Counted from the stretch's first letter, positions 16,379-25,066 are shown. The stretch is DNA of 64,000 nt from Agromyces ramosus (GCF_004216665.1 NZ_SGWY01000001.1:744001-808000); one strand, 5' to 3'. Program-made: numbers and translations. Notes: generated by a model not told the origin, from the sequence alone.

Positions 16379-19153
16379 CTAGCGGACCAACCTCTGGTAA
16401 CGCTCCTTGAACGCCTGTTCTCCGCCCTCCATGATTGTGCAGACGGCCTCACGGACATTAGTGGCCTGGATCGACCCCTGATGCGCCACCACGGGTACGA
16501 CTCCATGCCGAACCACCATTACGTTTTCCGAATCCGCATTTACTACCACGTTGGCGTTGTGTGTGACGACTACAACTTGTCGCTTGCGCTTCATTGTCTT
16601 CAACGTGGTGACTACGAGATCGGTAATTAGTTCATTATCGAGGTCGTCTTCGGGTTGATCGAGGATGAGCGGATCAGTACTCATACGCAATATGAGCGCT
16701 AGAAGCGTGGCCGTCTTCTGGCCAGGACTGCCCTGTTCGAGCGCACGGAAGTTGGATTCGCCTTCCGGCCGGTAGCGGATTCGAAGCATGTCCGCTGGGA
16801 ACCAAAGGTCGATCGCCGCATCGAAAGAGGCCGGATCGAGACTTTGCAGGCGAGGAAACATTCGGCCTTCCACAAAGACCCCGGCCCCCTCGAGTTCCGG
16901 CGAGCTCTGGCCGTTCCGCCGAAGTGACTTCAGCAAGTCCTTGAGCTTGTCCAATTCGCCAGCGTATGCGGGATGCTGCGGGGGGCTCGTAAGAAGGGCC
17001 CGAATCCCGTCCTCCCCACTGAAGAACCTGTCGAACGAGGATGCGATCTGGGTGATTCCTCGGAGGTCCGCCTCCAGGGACGAAGAGTCCCCAACGGCGA
17101 AGAGGTCGAGTCGCAACGAAGTTGCGGCAAGATCGAGACTCGCAATGTACTCCTTCCGTCTTCTTGTGAGCTCGCCACGGTGTTCCCGAGCTTGGACCGA
17201 GATGGCACTGGCAGATGCCTGAAGCTCGACGCGGGCAAGTTTCGCCGCTTCAATACCGTGGACCAGCCCTTGCAGTTCGACTCGACGACTGCTCAACTCC
17301 GTGAACTCGGCCTCGAAATCCACGCCGCCGGACGCTTCACCGTCTGCAGGTCGAGTGAGCTCAGCACGAACCGCTGAGATTCGCTCCGCACGTTCGTTTA
17401 CCTGTGCCGCTTGAATCCGCGTGCTCAAGAGCAGTTCGGACAGACGCAGAAGTTCATCCAGAACGAGCGAGGCCGCCGAAGCCCGGGCCATCTCCGCCTC
17501 CGTCAAATGCCCTGCGTCGGTCGATTTCGACAGAGCATCGGCGACGCCGATTCCGGCCTCCGCAAGCCTTTCCTCCAGCGCCGAAATGTGTCTCTCGGCT
17601 TCACGGCGAGCCGAGTCGGCATTCAGCAGAGCTTGCAGTTCGTCTGCCAATCCTGAATCGCGAAATTGCCGAAGTTCGCCAATGCGTGCATCCGTGTCGG
17701 CCAGTTCGCCGAGTACGCGCGCTTCCGTAGCGAGCAGGACTTCGTTGGCGGCGATCCGCTGAAGTGCCTCTGCGTACCGTGAGTTCAGAAGATCTCTTTC
17801 AGCCTCCCATTCGGCGAACTGAATCTGAGGCTGTGCATCAATCACGGAGAGCAGGCTCTGCACGTCCCTGGCAGTCTCATAGATCTGCTTCTGGCTGTAA
17901 ATGAGGACCGGAAATCGATCGACGACCGACCCGGTATCGGGCTGCCACGCGTCATTCTCGCGTCGATATATTGCGACGTCGCCTGGACTAGACCCATGCC
18001 AACTCAGCCGAAACAGCCGGTCGCCTTTGGCGTAGGTCACCTCAACAGCAGTAGTAGCGTCCCAGAACCTTGAGGCGCTAGGCGTGGGTGCACTCGGTGC
18101 GAACCAAGCGAGCTCGGTCTTTAGGTTGCCTGGTAACTCCTCGAACCGATGCAAGGCCAGCCGCATCACTTCGAGCATTGTCGACTTTCCGACGCCACGG
18201 CCTCCGATCAGGGAATTCAGCCAAGGGCTTAGGTTGAGCTCCACCTCTTCGTCGGCATGAACAAGTGAAACGGAAATCAGCCTGTTGTGAGCTACCAGGT
18301 TTGGGTCGGATTCGCTTTCTACCGATCGAATAATCGATTGGTTCGGATCAGTAAATGCCAGCCGGAGACCAGAAAGATCTGGGCGCTCCATCTTCACCCA
18401 AGTGAAATGGCTACCGGGGTACTTCGCAGTGACCCCGTTGGGGACATTTGAGCCATCGAGGTGGTGCGTATCGGACCCGAGGACAGGAGCCCACCCGTAG
18501 CCAAGAGCTTCGGCCGTTCTCGAATCGCCCACGAGTTCGACCGCTTCGATCAACGACTCATCAATGAGTTCTCGAAGGCTCCGCGCGTCCATTCCGAACA
18601 CTCCTCGCGCGCTGTCCGCGTGAGCAGGTATCGCCAGGCCATGAGCACCAGTGATCACCTCGCACGCTCGGAAAACCGAGTCCCTCGCTGTCGCGCTGCT
18701 CGATCCTCGAATCCCTGTGTAACCCACGTTGTGCAGGACGCCATTCACGGTCTCAGCGGGCTCGGTCGGATCGAAGATGCCAAGGAGGTGGAATCCCCCG
18801 TCGGTCGTTACTTCGACTGCAGGGAAGAGCACCAAGTCTCGATAATCAGGATGCAACTCGGTCCTGAGCCGCTCCACTTCGCCGCGAATTGGCTCGATTG
18901 CCGAGTGGGTGTTGTGGTCGGCGATGACAACAACATCGACACCTGCACGCATGTATGCCACGACCCAATCTGTAAGGGAGACTTCGCTAGGAGTGGCTGC
19001 GTCGGCTCCATCCAGACCACCGAAGTCGAAGGAATGAGGGGTATGAGCGTGGAAGTCAACCTTCCACCAACGAGCTCCGGGCAATTGTCGACTGGTCACA
19101 CGATCACGATATCGGCGCACCCGCGTCGCGGCTTTCAAGCGCGGCCCGAGCAC
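16379..19153 (-). CDS. TrlF-like protein: PHP phosphoesterase domain fused to SMC-like ATPase
   Basis: A 924-residue fusion. The N-terminal PHP domain (about 28-235) has all expected metal-site motifs: 'DFHAHTPHS', 'IADHNTHS', 'AVEV', 'PAHAD' and 'GSDTHH'. An ABC/SMC-like ATPase follows with Walker A 'GGRGVGKST' (near 317-325), a long coiled-coil-rich insert (about 440-700), Walker B 'LILDQPEDDLDN' and a switch 'VVVTHNANVVV'. This layout matches the TrlF-like family frequently seen in bacterial defence islands, where an ATPase with SMC-like arms may sense DNA or its ends and the PHP domain may cleave nucleic acid. Function is inferred. The start is uncertain: GTG at 19153 or GTG at 19099. Composition is clearly lower in GC than the surroundings. 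Confidence 0.8.
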   Translation of the reverse strand: MLGPRLKAATRVRRYRDRVTSRQLPGARWWKVDFHAHTPHSFDFGGLDGADAATPSEVSLTDWVVAYMRAGVDVVVIADHNTHSAIEPIRGEVERLRTELHPDYRDLVLFPAVEVTTDGGFHLLGIFDPTEPAETVNGVLHNVGYTGIRGSSSATARDSVFRACEVITGAHGLAIPAHADSARGVFGMDARSLRELIDESLIEAVELVGDSRTAEALGYGWAPVLGSDTHHLDGSNVPNGVTAKYPGSHFTWVKMERPDLSGLRLAFTDPNQSIIRSVESESDPNLVAHNRLISVSLVHADEEVELNLSPWLNSLIGGRGVGKSTMLEVMRLALHRFEELPGNLKTELAWFAPSAPTPSASRFWDATTAVEVTYAKGDRLFRLSWHGSSPGDVAIYRRENDAWQPDTGSVVDRFPVLIYSQKQIYETARDVQSLLSVIDAQPQIQFAEWEAERDLLNSRYAEALQRIAANEVLLATEARVLGELADTDARIGELRQFRDSGLADELQALLNADSARREAERHISALEERLAEAGIGVADALSKSTDAGHLTEAEMARASAASLVLDELLRLSELLLSTRIQAAQVNERAERISAVRAELTRPADGEASGGVDFEAEFTELSSRRVELQGLVHGIEAAKLARVELQASASAISVQAREHRGELTRRRKEYIASLDLAATSLRLDLFAVGDSSSLEADLRGITQIASSFDRFFSGEDGIRALLTSPPQHPAYAGELDKLKDLLKSLRRNGQSSPELEGAGVFVEGRMFPRLQSLDPASFDAAIDLWFPADMLRIRYRPEGESNFRALEQGSPGQKTATLLALILRMSTDPLILDQPEDDLDNELITDLVVTTLKTMKRKRQVVVVTHNANVVVNADSENVMVVRHGVVPVVAHQGSIQATNVREAVCTIMEGGEQAFKERYQRLVR

Positions 19154-19404
19154 TTGAAGGCGAACCGATCGAACCCGCCTGCGAAGGGATTTTCGTCATT
19201 GAAGCGGTTCGTAATCGGGTCTCGGCCGCAATTCTGTGCGACAGCTCCGGCCATGTGTTTTCGCGAGAGGCAATTGCCCGAACGCATTCATCACTTCGAA
19301 CGGCCGGACCAGTCAGTTGGCAGCCTACGAGTCGCGGGCGTTGATGCTGGCCCGCAAAATAGATGAACCGGATTGACCGCCGCGGCTCGAGCAGGAGGTA
19401 AGCG
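19154..19404. promoter_or_regulatory. Divergent intergenic region of the island
   Basis: A 251 bp gap between the outward-facing ATPase and nuclease-like genes. It must hold promoters for both, but I see no clear -35/-10 pair or operator palindrome. The plus-strand gene has a good site (GGAGGT six bases before its GTG). Confidence 0.3.
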
Positions 19405-20520
19405 GTGTCAGAAGCACCTGGGATCGGCGACAACGATCAGCTCGAGTCTGTCTATATGCAACGGTTGATAGCGATCCTCACCGAGCACGGCATTCCCCTC
19501 GCATACATGAAGGATCGGGCAGGCATCGACACAGGGCTCCACCTCTTCGCCGCCGACGACAGCACCGGGGCTCTGCGCGTCAGCCAGGTACGAGTCTGGT
19601 TTCAAGCTAAGGGGAAACATGCAGACACCCTCCCGCTCGCAGAATACGAGCAGCTAGCGTCAGTGCCAGTCAGCGAACGGCTAGGGTACGTCCGGTACTG
19701 GTACGCCCACCCGGAGCCCGTCTATTTGGTTGTCTATGTCGAGGCAGCTGAAGAGTTCATCGCGGAAGACGTCCGCGACATTGTCGACCGCCAATGGCCT
19801 GAGGGACGTTTCTATACCGAAACCGAAGGGCAGCAGTCGGTAACCCTCCGCGTACAGCGCAGCGCTGTCCTCGACGCTGATCGGATCAAGGGCATGCTCG
19901 CGCATCGCAGCATGCGCATCGATGGCCCCGCCTTCCGCGGGAGGCCCCTCGGTCATCGTTTCGATCCGATCCGCTCCGCGATCAGGCCCGGATCACCGAA
20001 TCTGATCGGGAGGCTGGTGGTCGCGCTCCTCGAGGCCCACGATTTTCACCCGTATGGCCAATGTGAGGAGATCGCGCCAGAACTGGCGTTCGTACGCGGG
20101 CGGCTGTACGAGACCTTGAGTTGGCAGTCGCCGATGTTCACAGAGTATGGATTCGGGGCAGACGACGATTTCCGCATCGAGCCACCAGTAGAGGCGCTTC
20201 ACGGCGAGGTCGCGATTGTTATCGACCTTCTGCCTGACCGCTCCGAAATGTCCGAAAATGACCGCGCTTCGCTGCTCAGTCTTATTGGCTCCGCGCGAGA
20301 GGAAGGTGCCGCCGTTGCCGTGATCACGAACGCGTCAGAGACCGGCCGACACAGCGGCATGTGGCGTGCCTTGCTGCGGGAGGGTGCACACGAGTCAGAC
20401 CCGAGCGGAGGCCCCCTCCTAGGTTTGGAATCGCTGACTTCACTGATGCTCGTCGCGACCCACGTATACCTGGACTTCTCCACCGAAGTGGAATGGTCAC
20501 ACGTCAACTATCTCTACTAA
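19405..20520 (+). CDS. DUF4365-like nuclease candidate with long C-terminal region
   Basis: A 371-residue protein. Residues 10-125 resemble the DUF4365 fold, a PD-(D/E)XK-type nuclease-like domain: Glu14 in 'ESVYMQRLIAILTEHGI', Asp42 in 'AGIDTGLHLF', and the Q-x-K motif at 67-69 in 'VRVWFQAKGK', followed by 'PVYLVVYVEA'. The remaining 240 residues form no domain I recognise, with 'VAIVIDLLPDRSEMSEND' and 'SLTSLMLVATHVYLDF'. It starts with GTG after GGAGGT. It is divergent from the TrlF-like ATPase within the same low-GC island, so a shared nucleic-acid-targeting role is plausible. Catalysis is unproven; substrate unknown. Confidence 0.65.
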   Translation: MSEAPGIGDNDQLESVYMQRLIAILTEHGIPLAYMKDRAGIDTGLHLFAADDSTGALRVSQVRVWFQAKGKHADTLPLAEYEQLASVPVSERLGYVRYWYAHPEPVYLVVYVEAAEEFIAEDVRDIVDRQWPEGRFYTETEGQQSVTLRVQRSAVLDADRIKGMLAHRSMRIDGPAFRGRPLGHRFDPIRSAIRPGSPNLIGRLVVALLEAHDFHPYGQCEEIAPELAFVRGRLYETLSWQSPMFTEYGFGADDDFRIEPPVEALHGEVAIVIDLLPDRSEMSENDRASLLSLIGSAREEGAAVAVITNASETGRHSGMWRALLREGAHESDPSGGPLLGLESLTSLMLVATHVYLDFSTEVEWSHVNYLY

Positions 20521-20624
20521 CGGCAACTGTTGGCGCGAACTTCGGTACGACTCCGAGCTCCCGGCTGGCTCGAGGGTGGAGATTCCGTCCTCGCCCCTCC
20601 GCTCTCCGTTGCCGAATGCACGTG

Positions 20625-21296
20625 CTACATCTCAGCTTCGCGGCCCAAGAAGCGAAGAAAACGTCTGCCCTTTGTCGTCACCATGGGGCGCAAACCTCCG
20701 AGATTCATTCCTGGGCCAGGTCGATTCATGATCATGCCGTCGTTATACAGGTCGGTCCAAATGGTGTCGAAGAGCAACTCCCATTCATCAATTCCTTCGA
20801 AAACGGAACCCGGCAAGACCGCAGCAAAATCACGATTGATGTCGGCGAGATCTCGACCGACTTGCGACAGCCATTGTGCTGGCTCGGCAGCGATATAGAG
20901 CAACGTCACGTGCTCCACCGAGTATCGAACGGCCGCATCAGCGAACATCTCTTGGAGGAAATCAGGTGTGGGTCGATTCGATCCGCAGTTGGCCAGCGCT
21001 TCGGCAAGGTACTCGCGCTTCTCTTGGCGCGTGGTCTGCAGTGCGCCAATCGTGAATCTGTTGAAGGCTGCTATTGCCAACGGATCGTCGGGGTCCAACC
21101 TTCGACCATGGGCCTCAAGTGCTGCGTCGGCAGCCGCGATCCACTTCCTCATTGAAATGTTGTTGTGCCAAGCGATGACGCCTTCAACTAGCAGACCGCC
21201 GATGCCGCCGATTGGCGCGGTTACCGCCGCTGCTACTGCGACCAAGGCAAGCTCAGCCATCTCGTCAATCGGCTCACCCAACGGGTCGTCTGGCAT
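20625..21296 (-). CDS. Membrane-anchored hypothetical protein of the island
   Basis: A 223-residue protein I cannot name. A hydrophobic N-terminal stretch (about 15-45, 'LALVAVAAAVTAPIGGIGGL') suggests one membrane anchor or hairpin. It is followed by helical sequence and a C-terminal 'TTKGRRFLRFLGRE' that is typical of small cytosolic proteins ending in a winged-helix-like segment. The ATG at 21294-21296 has GGAG eight bases upstream; GTG at 21305 is an alternative. It is convergent with the DUF4365-like gene (104 bp between stops) and shares the island's lower GC. It could be the membrane effector or immunity part of the system, but nothing proves it. Confidence 0.6.
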   Translation of the reverse strand: MPDDPLGEPIDEMAELALVAVAAAVTAPIGGIGGLLVEGVIAWHNNISMRKWIAAADAALEAHGRRLDPDDPLAIAAFNRFTIGALQTTRQEKREYLAEALANCGSNRPTPDFLQEMFADAAVRYSVEHVTLLYIAAEPAQWLSQVGRDLADINRDFAAVLPGSVFEGIDEWELLFDTIWTDLYNDGMIMNRPGPGMNLGGLRPMVTTKGRRFLRFLGREAEM

Positions 21297-21420
21297 CCGG
21301 TGCACTCCATCCGTGGGTCACGGGCTTCAGGCCCTCCCATACTGGCATGCGAACAAGACCATGCACTTGATGGTCGCGCAACCACCTTAGATTCGCCAAG
21401 AGGAACCCTCCCACCCCGGC

Positions 21421-21597
21421 GCAGCGATCATCGGCGGCACCGGATTCGTCTGACGCCACCTGGCGGAACGGCTCGGGCCAGAGGTATCCGTCATCATTTC
21501 TTGCCGCACCGGCGTCGACATGAGCGACGTCAACGCGCTCGCGCGAGCGCCCTGCCCGAGCCCGGCGAGTTCGGGTGGCGCGACTCCAGGGTCAGTA
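21421..21597 (+). pseudogene. Internally deleted relic of the NAD-dependent epimerase gene
   Basis: This stretch aligns with the intact epimerase gene at 41192-42088. Its first ~130 bp match the 5' part (shared GGCGGCACCGGATTCGTC and CACCGGCGTCGACA words). After a junction near 21550 it continues with the last ~45 bp of the same gene (CCCGGCG-GTTCGG-TGGCGCGAC). About 700 bp between these parts is missing, and an in-frame TGA interrupts the 5' part. It therefore arose by duplication followed by internal deletion. The rest of the 21306-21713 gap shows nothing else apart from the PadR operator region. Confidence 0.8.
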
Positions 21598-21652
21598 GAA
21601 GCGCCTGACAAGCTCAATTCGGCGCGGACTCACCACTACCCCGCAGCATCCG

Positions 21653-21713
21653 AACGATATATCGTTGACATATCGTCGAGACCCGATCAGGGCCCCGGTT
21701 CAGGGAGGTCATC
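21653..21713 (+). promoter_or_regulatory. PadR operator/promoter, copy 1
   Basis: A perfect 14 bp palindrome AACGATATATCGTT (21653-21666) overlaps TTGACA and is followed by a second ATATCGT. The same 60 bp recurs at 31143-31203. The duplicated block begins exactly at this palindrome. Autoregulation by PadR is the likely role. Confidence 0.6.
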
Positions 21714-22295
21714 ATGAGCGATTCATACATGGGCGGCGGCTTCGGCGGCTCCTCGAGCGGCTGGGGCAAGGGCGGCAACCCCGGCCCGAACCTGTGGGAG
21801 GCCATGGAGCAGCTCCGCGGCATGTTCGAGCAGAAGGTCGCGCCGCGCATGGGCAAGGGCGATGTGCGCGCGGCGGTGCTCGCGCTGCTCGCCGAGAAGC
21901 CGATGCACGGCTACCAGATCATCAGCGAGATCGCCGAGCGCAGCGGGGGCGCGTGGAAGCCGAGCGCGGGCTCGGTGTATCCGACGCTGCAGCTGCTCGC
22001 CGACGAGGGGCTGATCAGCGCCGAGGAGTCGAACGGGCGCAAGACGTACACGCTGACCGAGTTGGGACGGGCCGAGGTCGCGGCATCCGGCGATCGCCCG
22101 GCGCCCTGGCCGACCGCGGGCAGCGGCCGCAGCCACGACACCGGCGCCGCCGGCTCGCTCGGGAAGGCCGGCTTCGAGCTCGCCCAGGCGGCGGCGCAGG
22201 TCGGACGCACGGGCACGCCCGAGCAGGTCAAGGAGGCGGTCGACGTGCTCGATGAGGCACGTCGTCGCCTGTACTCGATCCTCGCCAAGGACTGA
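21714..22295 (+). CDS. PadR family transcriptional regulator, copy 1
   Basis: A 193-residue PadR-type repressor. A Gly/Ser-rich N-terminus precedes the winged-helix domain (about 40-115): 'DVRAAVLALLAEKPMHGYQI', 'GSVYPTLQLLADEGLI' and 'KTYTLTELG'. A short helical C-terminal region (155-193, 'EQVKEAVDVLDEARRRLYSI') would support dimers. It differs from copy 2 at 31204 by only two residues (M/V near 34 and P/S near 165), so this is a recent or conserved duplication. It is followed directly by a truncated UbiB-like gene, so its usual partner is broken here. The start is an ATG after GGGAGG. Confidence 0.85.
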   Translation: MSDSYMGGGFGGSSSGWGKGGNPGPNLWEAMEQLRGMFEQKVAPRMGKGDVRAAVLALLAEKPMHGYQIISEIAERSGGAWKPSAGSVYPTLQLLADEGLISAEESNGRKTYTLTELGRAEVAASGDRPAPWPTAGSGRSHDTGAAGSLGKAGFELAQAAAQVGRTGTPEQVKEAVDVLDEARRRLYSILAKD

Positions 22296-22300
22296 CCTCG

Positions 22301-22990
22301 GTGGCATCGGCACGTGGGCGTCGAGGCGACTCGGCGCCCAACGCCGGCAGCATGCGCGCCCGCTACCGGCGCATCCTGCGGTTCGCCGCGCGCTACATCG
22401 TGCAGACGTGGTGGTTCGAGCTCGTGCTGCCGCGCTTCGGGTTGGCGCGGTTCGCGGCGCGCGGGCGCACCGCGCGGCTGACCCGCATCGCCCAGCGCTT
22501 CCACGTGCTCGCCGTCGACCTCGGCGGCCTCATGATCAAGGTCGGCCAGTACCTCTCGTCGCGCCTCGACATCCTGCCGCCCGAGATCACGAAGGAGCTC
22601 GCCGGGTTGCAGGACGAGGTGCCGCCCGTGCCGTTCGACGCGATCCAGCGCCTCGCCGAGGCCGAGCTGGGCGTGCCGCTCGAGCGGGCGTACGCGTCGT
22701 TCGACCCGACACCGCTGGCCGCGGCATCCCTCGGCCAGGCGCACCGCGCCCGCCTCGCGCCCATCGTCGCCGCCGACATGGGCTACGACGAGGCCGTCGT
22801 CAAGGTGCAGCGACCGGGCATCGAGACGATCGTCGCCGTCGACCTGAAGGCACTGCGCCGCGTCGCCGGATGGCTCAGCCGCGTGCGATTCGTCGCGAAC
22901 CACGTCGACCTGCCCTCGCTCGTCGAGGAGTTCGCCGTCACGAGCCTCCAGGAGATCGACTACCTGCAGGAAGCGGGCAACGCCAAACGG
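22301..22990 (+). pseudogene. Truncated UbiB/AarF-like kinase gene, copy 1
   Basis: The first ~230 codons match the intact 598-residue protein at 31791, including 'MIKVGQYLSSRLDILPPE' and 'AAASLGQAHRA'. Similarity stops at about 22990, where the sequence changes to unrelated DNA; the open frame then runs on to 23236 without homology. The missing part holds the nucleotide-binding and catalytic D-x-x-x-x-N and DFG segments, so a functional kinase cannot be made. The N-terminal region has diverged more from copy 2 than padR has. The most likely cause is duplication followed by truncation at a rearrangement junction. Confidence 0.85.
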
Positions 22991-23190
22991 GGCGAGCAGG
23001 TCGTTGCCGACCCTCAGGCCGTCGTGCATGCCCGTGATGACCTGGTCGATCGGGCGCGGCGCGTGCCGCATCTTGATGTCGGCCAGCCGGCGCGCGACCG
23101 CGTTCGACGGGTCCCAGGCCGGCTCGTCGATCGGCAACGCCCACCTTCACGAGAACCTCGCGCTGCAGCATCCGGTCGAGTTCGACGTCG
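22991..23190 (-). pseudogene. Fragment of an unidentified gene downstream of the LysR gene
   Basis: On the minus strand the DNA after the LysR stop can be read as 'MLQREVLVKVG', then, with a one-base shift near 23135, 'PIDEPAWDPSNAVARRLADI' and 'KMRHAPRPIDQVITGMHDGL'. It stops making sense at 22991, where the truncated UbiB copy begins. I do not recognise the family. It looks like the 5' end of a gene cut by the same rearrangement; a functional short protein is unlikely. Confidence 0.4.
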
Positions 23191-24129
23191 TCAGGCGCCG
23201 TCAGGCTGCCACGCCGGGCCGACCTGCTCCGGATAGAGCCACTCCCGTTCGGCTGATTGCTCGGCGGCCACCTCGAGGAACCCGGCGACTGCGGGGCTGA
23301 GCGGCTCGTCACGCCACGCGATCGACCACGGATACAGGGGCTGCAGCTCTTCGGGGCGGTGGATCGGCATCTCGTGCTGCCGGTAGCGGAGCGCATACGA
23401 CTCGAATTCGAGGAGGTACGCCGCATCCGTCGCCCGTTGCATCCGGGCCAGGCACTGGGTGAAGGTCCCAGGGTTGCCGAGCCATCGGAACGTCGTGCCG
23501 AGACGATGCTCGAGGGCGGCGAGGTACTGCCCGTGCACGTTGAAGAGGGCGGATCCCGTCGGATCCCCGAAGACCTCGAGCGGGCGGTCGAACAGGGAGA
23601 CCGCTTCGGCGGCCGGATCGCCGAGCCGGCCGACGAGCCAGAACGGCTCGAGGCGCAGGAGACGGTGCTTCCAGCCGTCCGGATGGGCGGCGGTCATCGC
23701 CGGAGTGATGCGGATGATCGCGATATCCAGCAGGCCGTTGAGCAGCGCGTCGAACTGGCGCTGGCTGTCCATCGAACTCGCGATCACCGGAACCGTGGGA
23801 AACCGGCTCGAGAAGGCATCGGCGACGATGCGGCTTGCGTCGAGGTCGAAGATGTGCGCGATGCGGATGCCGGGATCGTCCGGTCGCGTCATCCGTACCG
23901 CCTGCGCGATCAGCACCCGCGCATCGCGCAGGAATCGCACGCCCTCGGCGGTGAGCGCGACGTGCCGGCTATCGCGTGCGAAGAGCCGGAAGCCGAGGTC
24001 GGACTCGAGGCGGCGGATCTGCTTCGACAGCGCGGGCTGGCTGATGTGCAGCTTCGCGGCGGCGCGTCCGAAGTGCAGTTCGTCGGCCAGCACGACGAAG
24101 TAGCGCACCGACCGCAGATCGAGATCCAT
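23191..24129 (-). CDS. LysR family transcriptional regulator
   Basis: A 312-residue LysR-type regulator. The winged HTH is at residues 1-60 ('RSVRYFVVLADELHFGRAAA', 'KLHISQPALSKQIRRLE', 'FRLFARDSRHVALTAEG'). A periplasmic-binding-like effector domain follows (about 90-300). The ATG at 24127-24129 has GGAGG upstream. It is divergent from the alpha/beta-hydrolase/SDR pair starting at 24268, which it probably activates in response to a substrate-related effector. Its 3' end abuts a rearrangement junction, but the gene itself looks complete. Confidence 0.9.
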   Translation of the reverse strand: MDLDLRSVRYFVVLADELHFGRAAAKLHISQPALSKQIRRLESDLGFRLFARDSRHVALTAEGVRFLRDARVLIAQAVRMTRPDDPGIRIAHIFDLDASRIVADAFSSRFPTVPVIASSMDSQRQFDALLNGLLDIAIIRITPAMTAAHPDGWKHRLLRLEPFWLVGRLGDPAAEAVSLFDRPLEVFGDPTGSALFNVHGQYLAALEHRLGTTFRWLGNPGTFTQCLARMQRATDAAYLLEFESYALRYRQHEMPIHRPEELQPLYPWSIAWRDEPLSPAVAGFLEVAAEQSAEREWLYPEQVGPAWQPDGA

Positions 24130-24163
24130 CCGCCCTCCTCCACGAAGCGTGCCCGCCCGCGGC

Positions 24164-24189
24164 GATCGATGCAAGATCGGTTATCGATC
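24164..24189. promoter_or_regulatory. Candidate LysR binding site
   Basis: GATCGAT-N12-ATCGATC, perfect 7 bp arms, located between the divergent LysR gene (start 24129) and hydrolase (start 24268). Position fits a LysR box; the assignment is by symmetry only. Confidence 0.4.
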
Positions 24190-24267
24190 CGCCTCCGATC
24201 GGTCTTGGACGAGACGGGTGCAGCGGGTGTGTGCTGATGGTGTCCCCCGAGTGCGAGGAGCCTGAAC

Positions 24268-25065
24268 ATGGCCGAGAACCGTCCCGTCGTCTTCATCCAC
24301 GGACTGTGGCTGCACGCCACGAGCTGGGCGCCGTGGATCGAGAAGTTCCGCGCAGCGGGCTACGGCCCCGTCGCGCCGGGGTGGCCGAGTGAGGCCGAGA
24401 CCGTTGAGGCGGCGCGCGCGAATCCGGATGCCGTGGCCGACATCGGCATCGACGAAGTGGCCGCCCACTTCGCGGAGGTCGCGAACGGCCTCGGCGACGA
24501 GACGATCCTCATCGGGCACTCGTTCGGCGGCCTCATCGCCGAGAAGCTCCTCGGCGAGGGTGTCGGCGCGGGGGCCGTCGCGATCGATCCCGCCCAGATC
24601 AAGGGTGTGCTGCCCCTGCCGCTCGCACAGTTGCGGTCGGGCTTCCCCGCGCTCGGCAATCCCGCCAACCTGCACCGGGCGGTGTCGCTCACGAAGCCGC
24701 AGTTCCGATACGGCTTCGGCAACGCGGTCAGCGAGGAGGAATCGGACGCGCTGTACGACCGGTGGACGATCCCGTCGCCCGCCCGGCCGCTGTTCCAGGC
24801 GGCCGCGGCGAACTTCCAGATGCACTCGCCGGCCGCGGTCGACACCACGCGCCATCCGCGTGGTCCGCTGCTGCTCATCTCCGGCACCGCCGACCACACC
24901 GTCCCCGACGTGGTCACGCGGTCCACGCTGAAGCAATACCGGCATGCGATGACGGTCAACGAGCTCGAGCAGTTCGAGGGCCGCGGTCATTCGCTCACGA
25001 TCGACAGCGGATGGAGCGAGGTGGCCGACGCCGTGCTCACGTGGCTCAAGGCCCAGGGGCTGTGA
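24268..25065 (+). CDS. Alpha/beta hydrolase
   Basis: A 265-residue alpha/beta hydrolase with 'VFIHGLWLHATSW' (oxyanion HG), 'LIGHSFGGLIAEKL' (nucleophile Ser), 'LLISGTADHTVPD' (acid Asp) and 'FEGRGHSLTID' (catalytic His). All triad parts are present. The sequence type resembles esterase/haloperoxidase-like proteins of actinobacteria that often sit beside LysR or TetR regulators. The ATG has GCGAGGA upstream. It overlaps closely with the next gene (1 bp gap), so the two are translationally coupled. Substrate unknown. Confidence 0.85.
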   Translation: MAENRPVVFIHGLWLHATSWAPWIEKFRAAGYGPVAPGWPSEAETVEAARANPDAVADIGIDEVAAHFAEVANGLGDETILIGHSFGGLIAEKLLGEGVGAGAVAIDPAQIKGVLPLPLAQLRSGFPALGNPANLHRAVSLTKPQFRYGFGNAVSEEESDALYDRWTIPSPARPLFQAAAANFQMHSPAAVDTTRHPRGPLLLISGTADHTVPDVVTRSTLKQYRHAMTVNELEQFEGRGHSLTIDSGWSEVADAVLTWLKAQGL

Positions 25066-25066
25066 C

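Noticed and set aside
15705-21420. Prophage or integrative conjugative element
   Set aside because: No integrase, structural, replication or transfer genes and no flanking direct repeats or tRNA were found; only three genes differ in composition.
22301-23236. A complete 311-residue UbiB-like protein
   Set aside because: The last ~80 residues come from unrelated antisense DNA after the break at 22990, and the catalytic half is missing.
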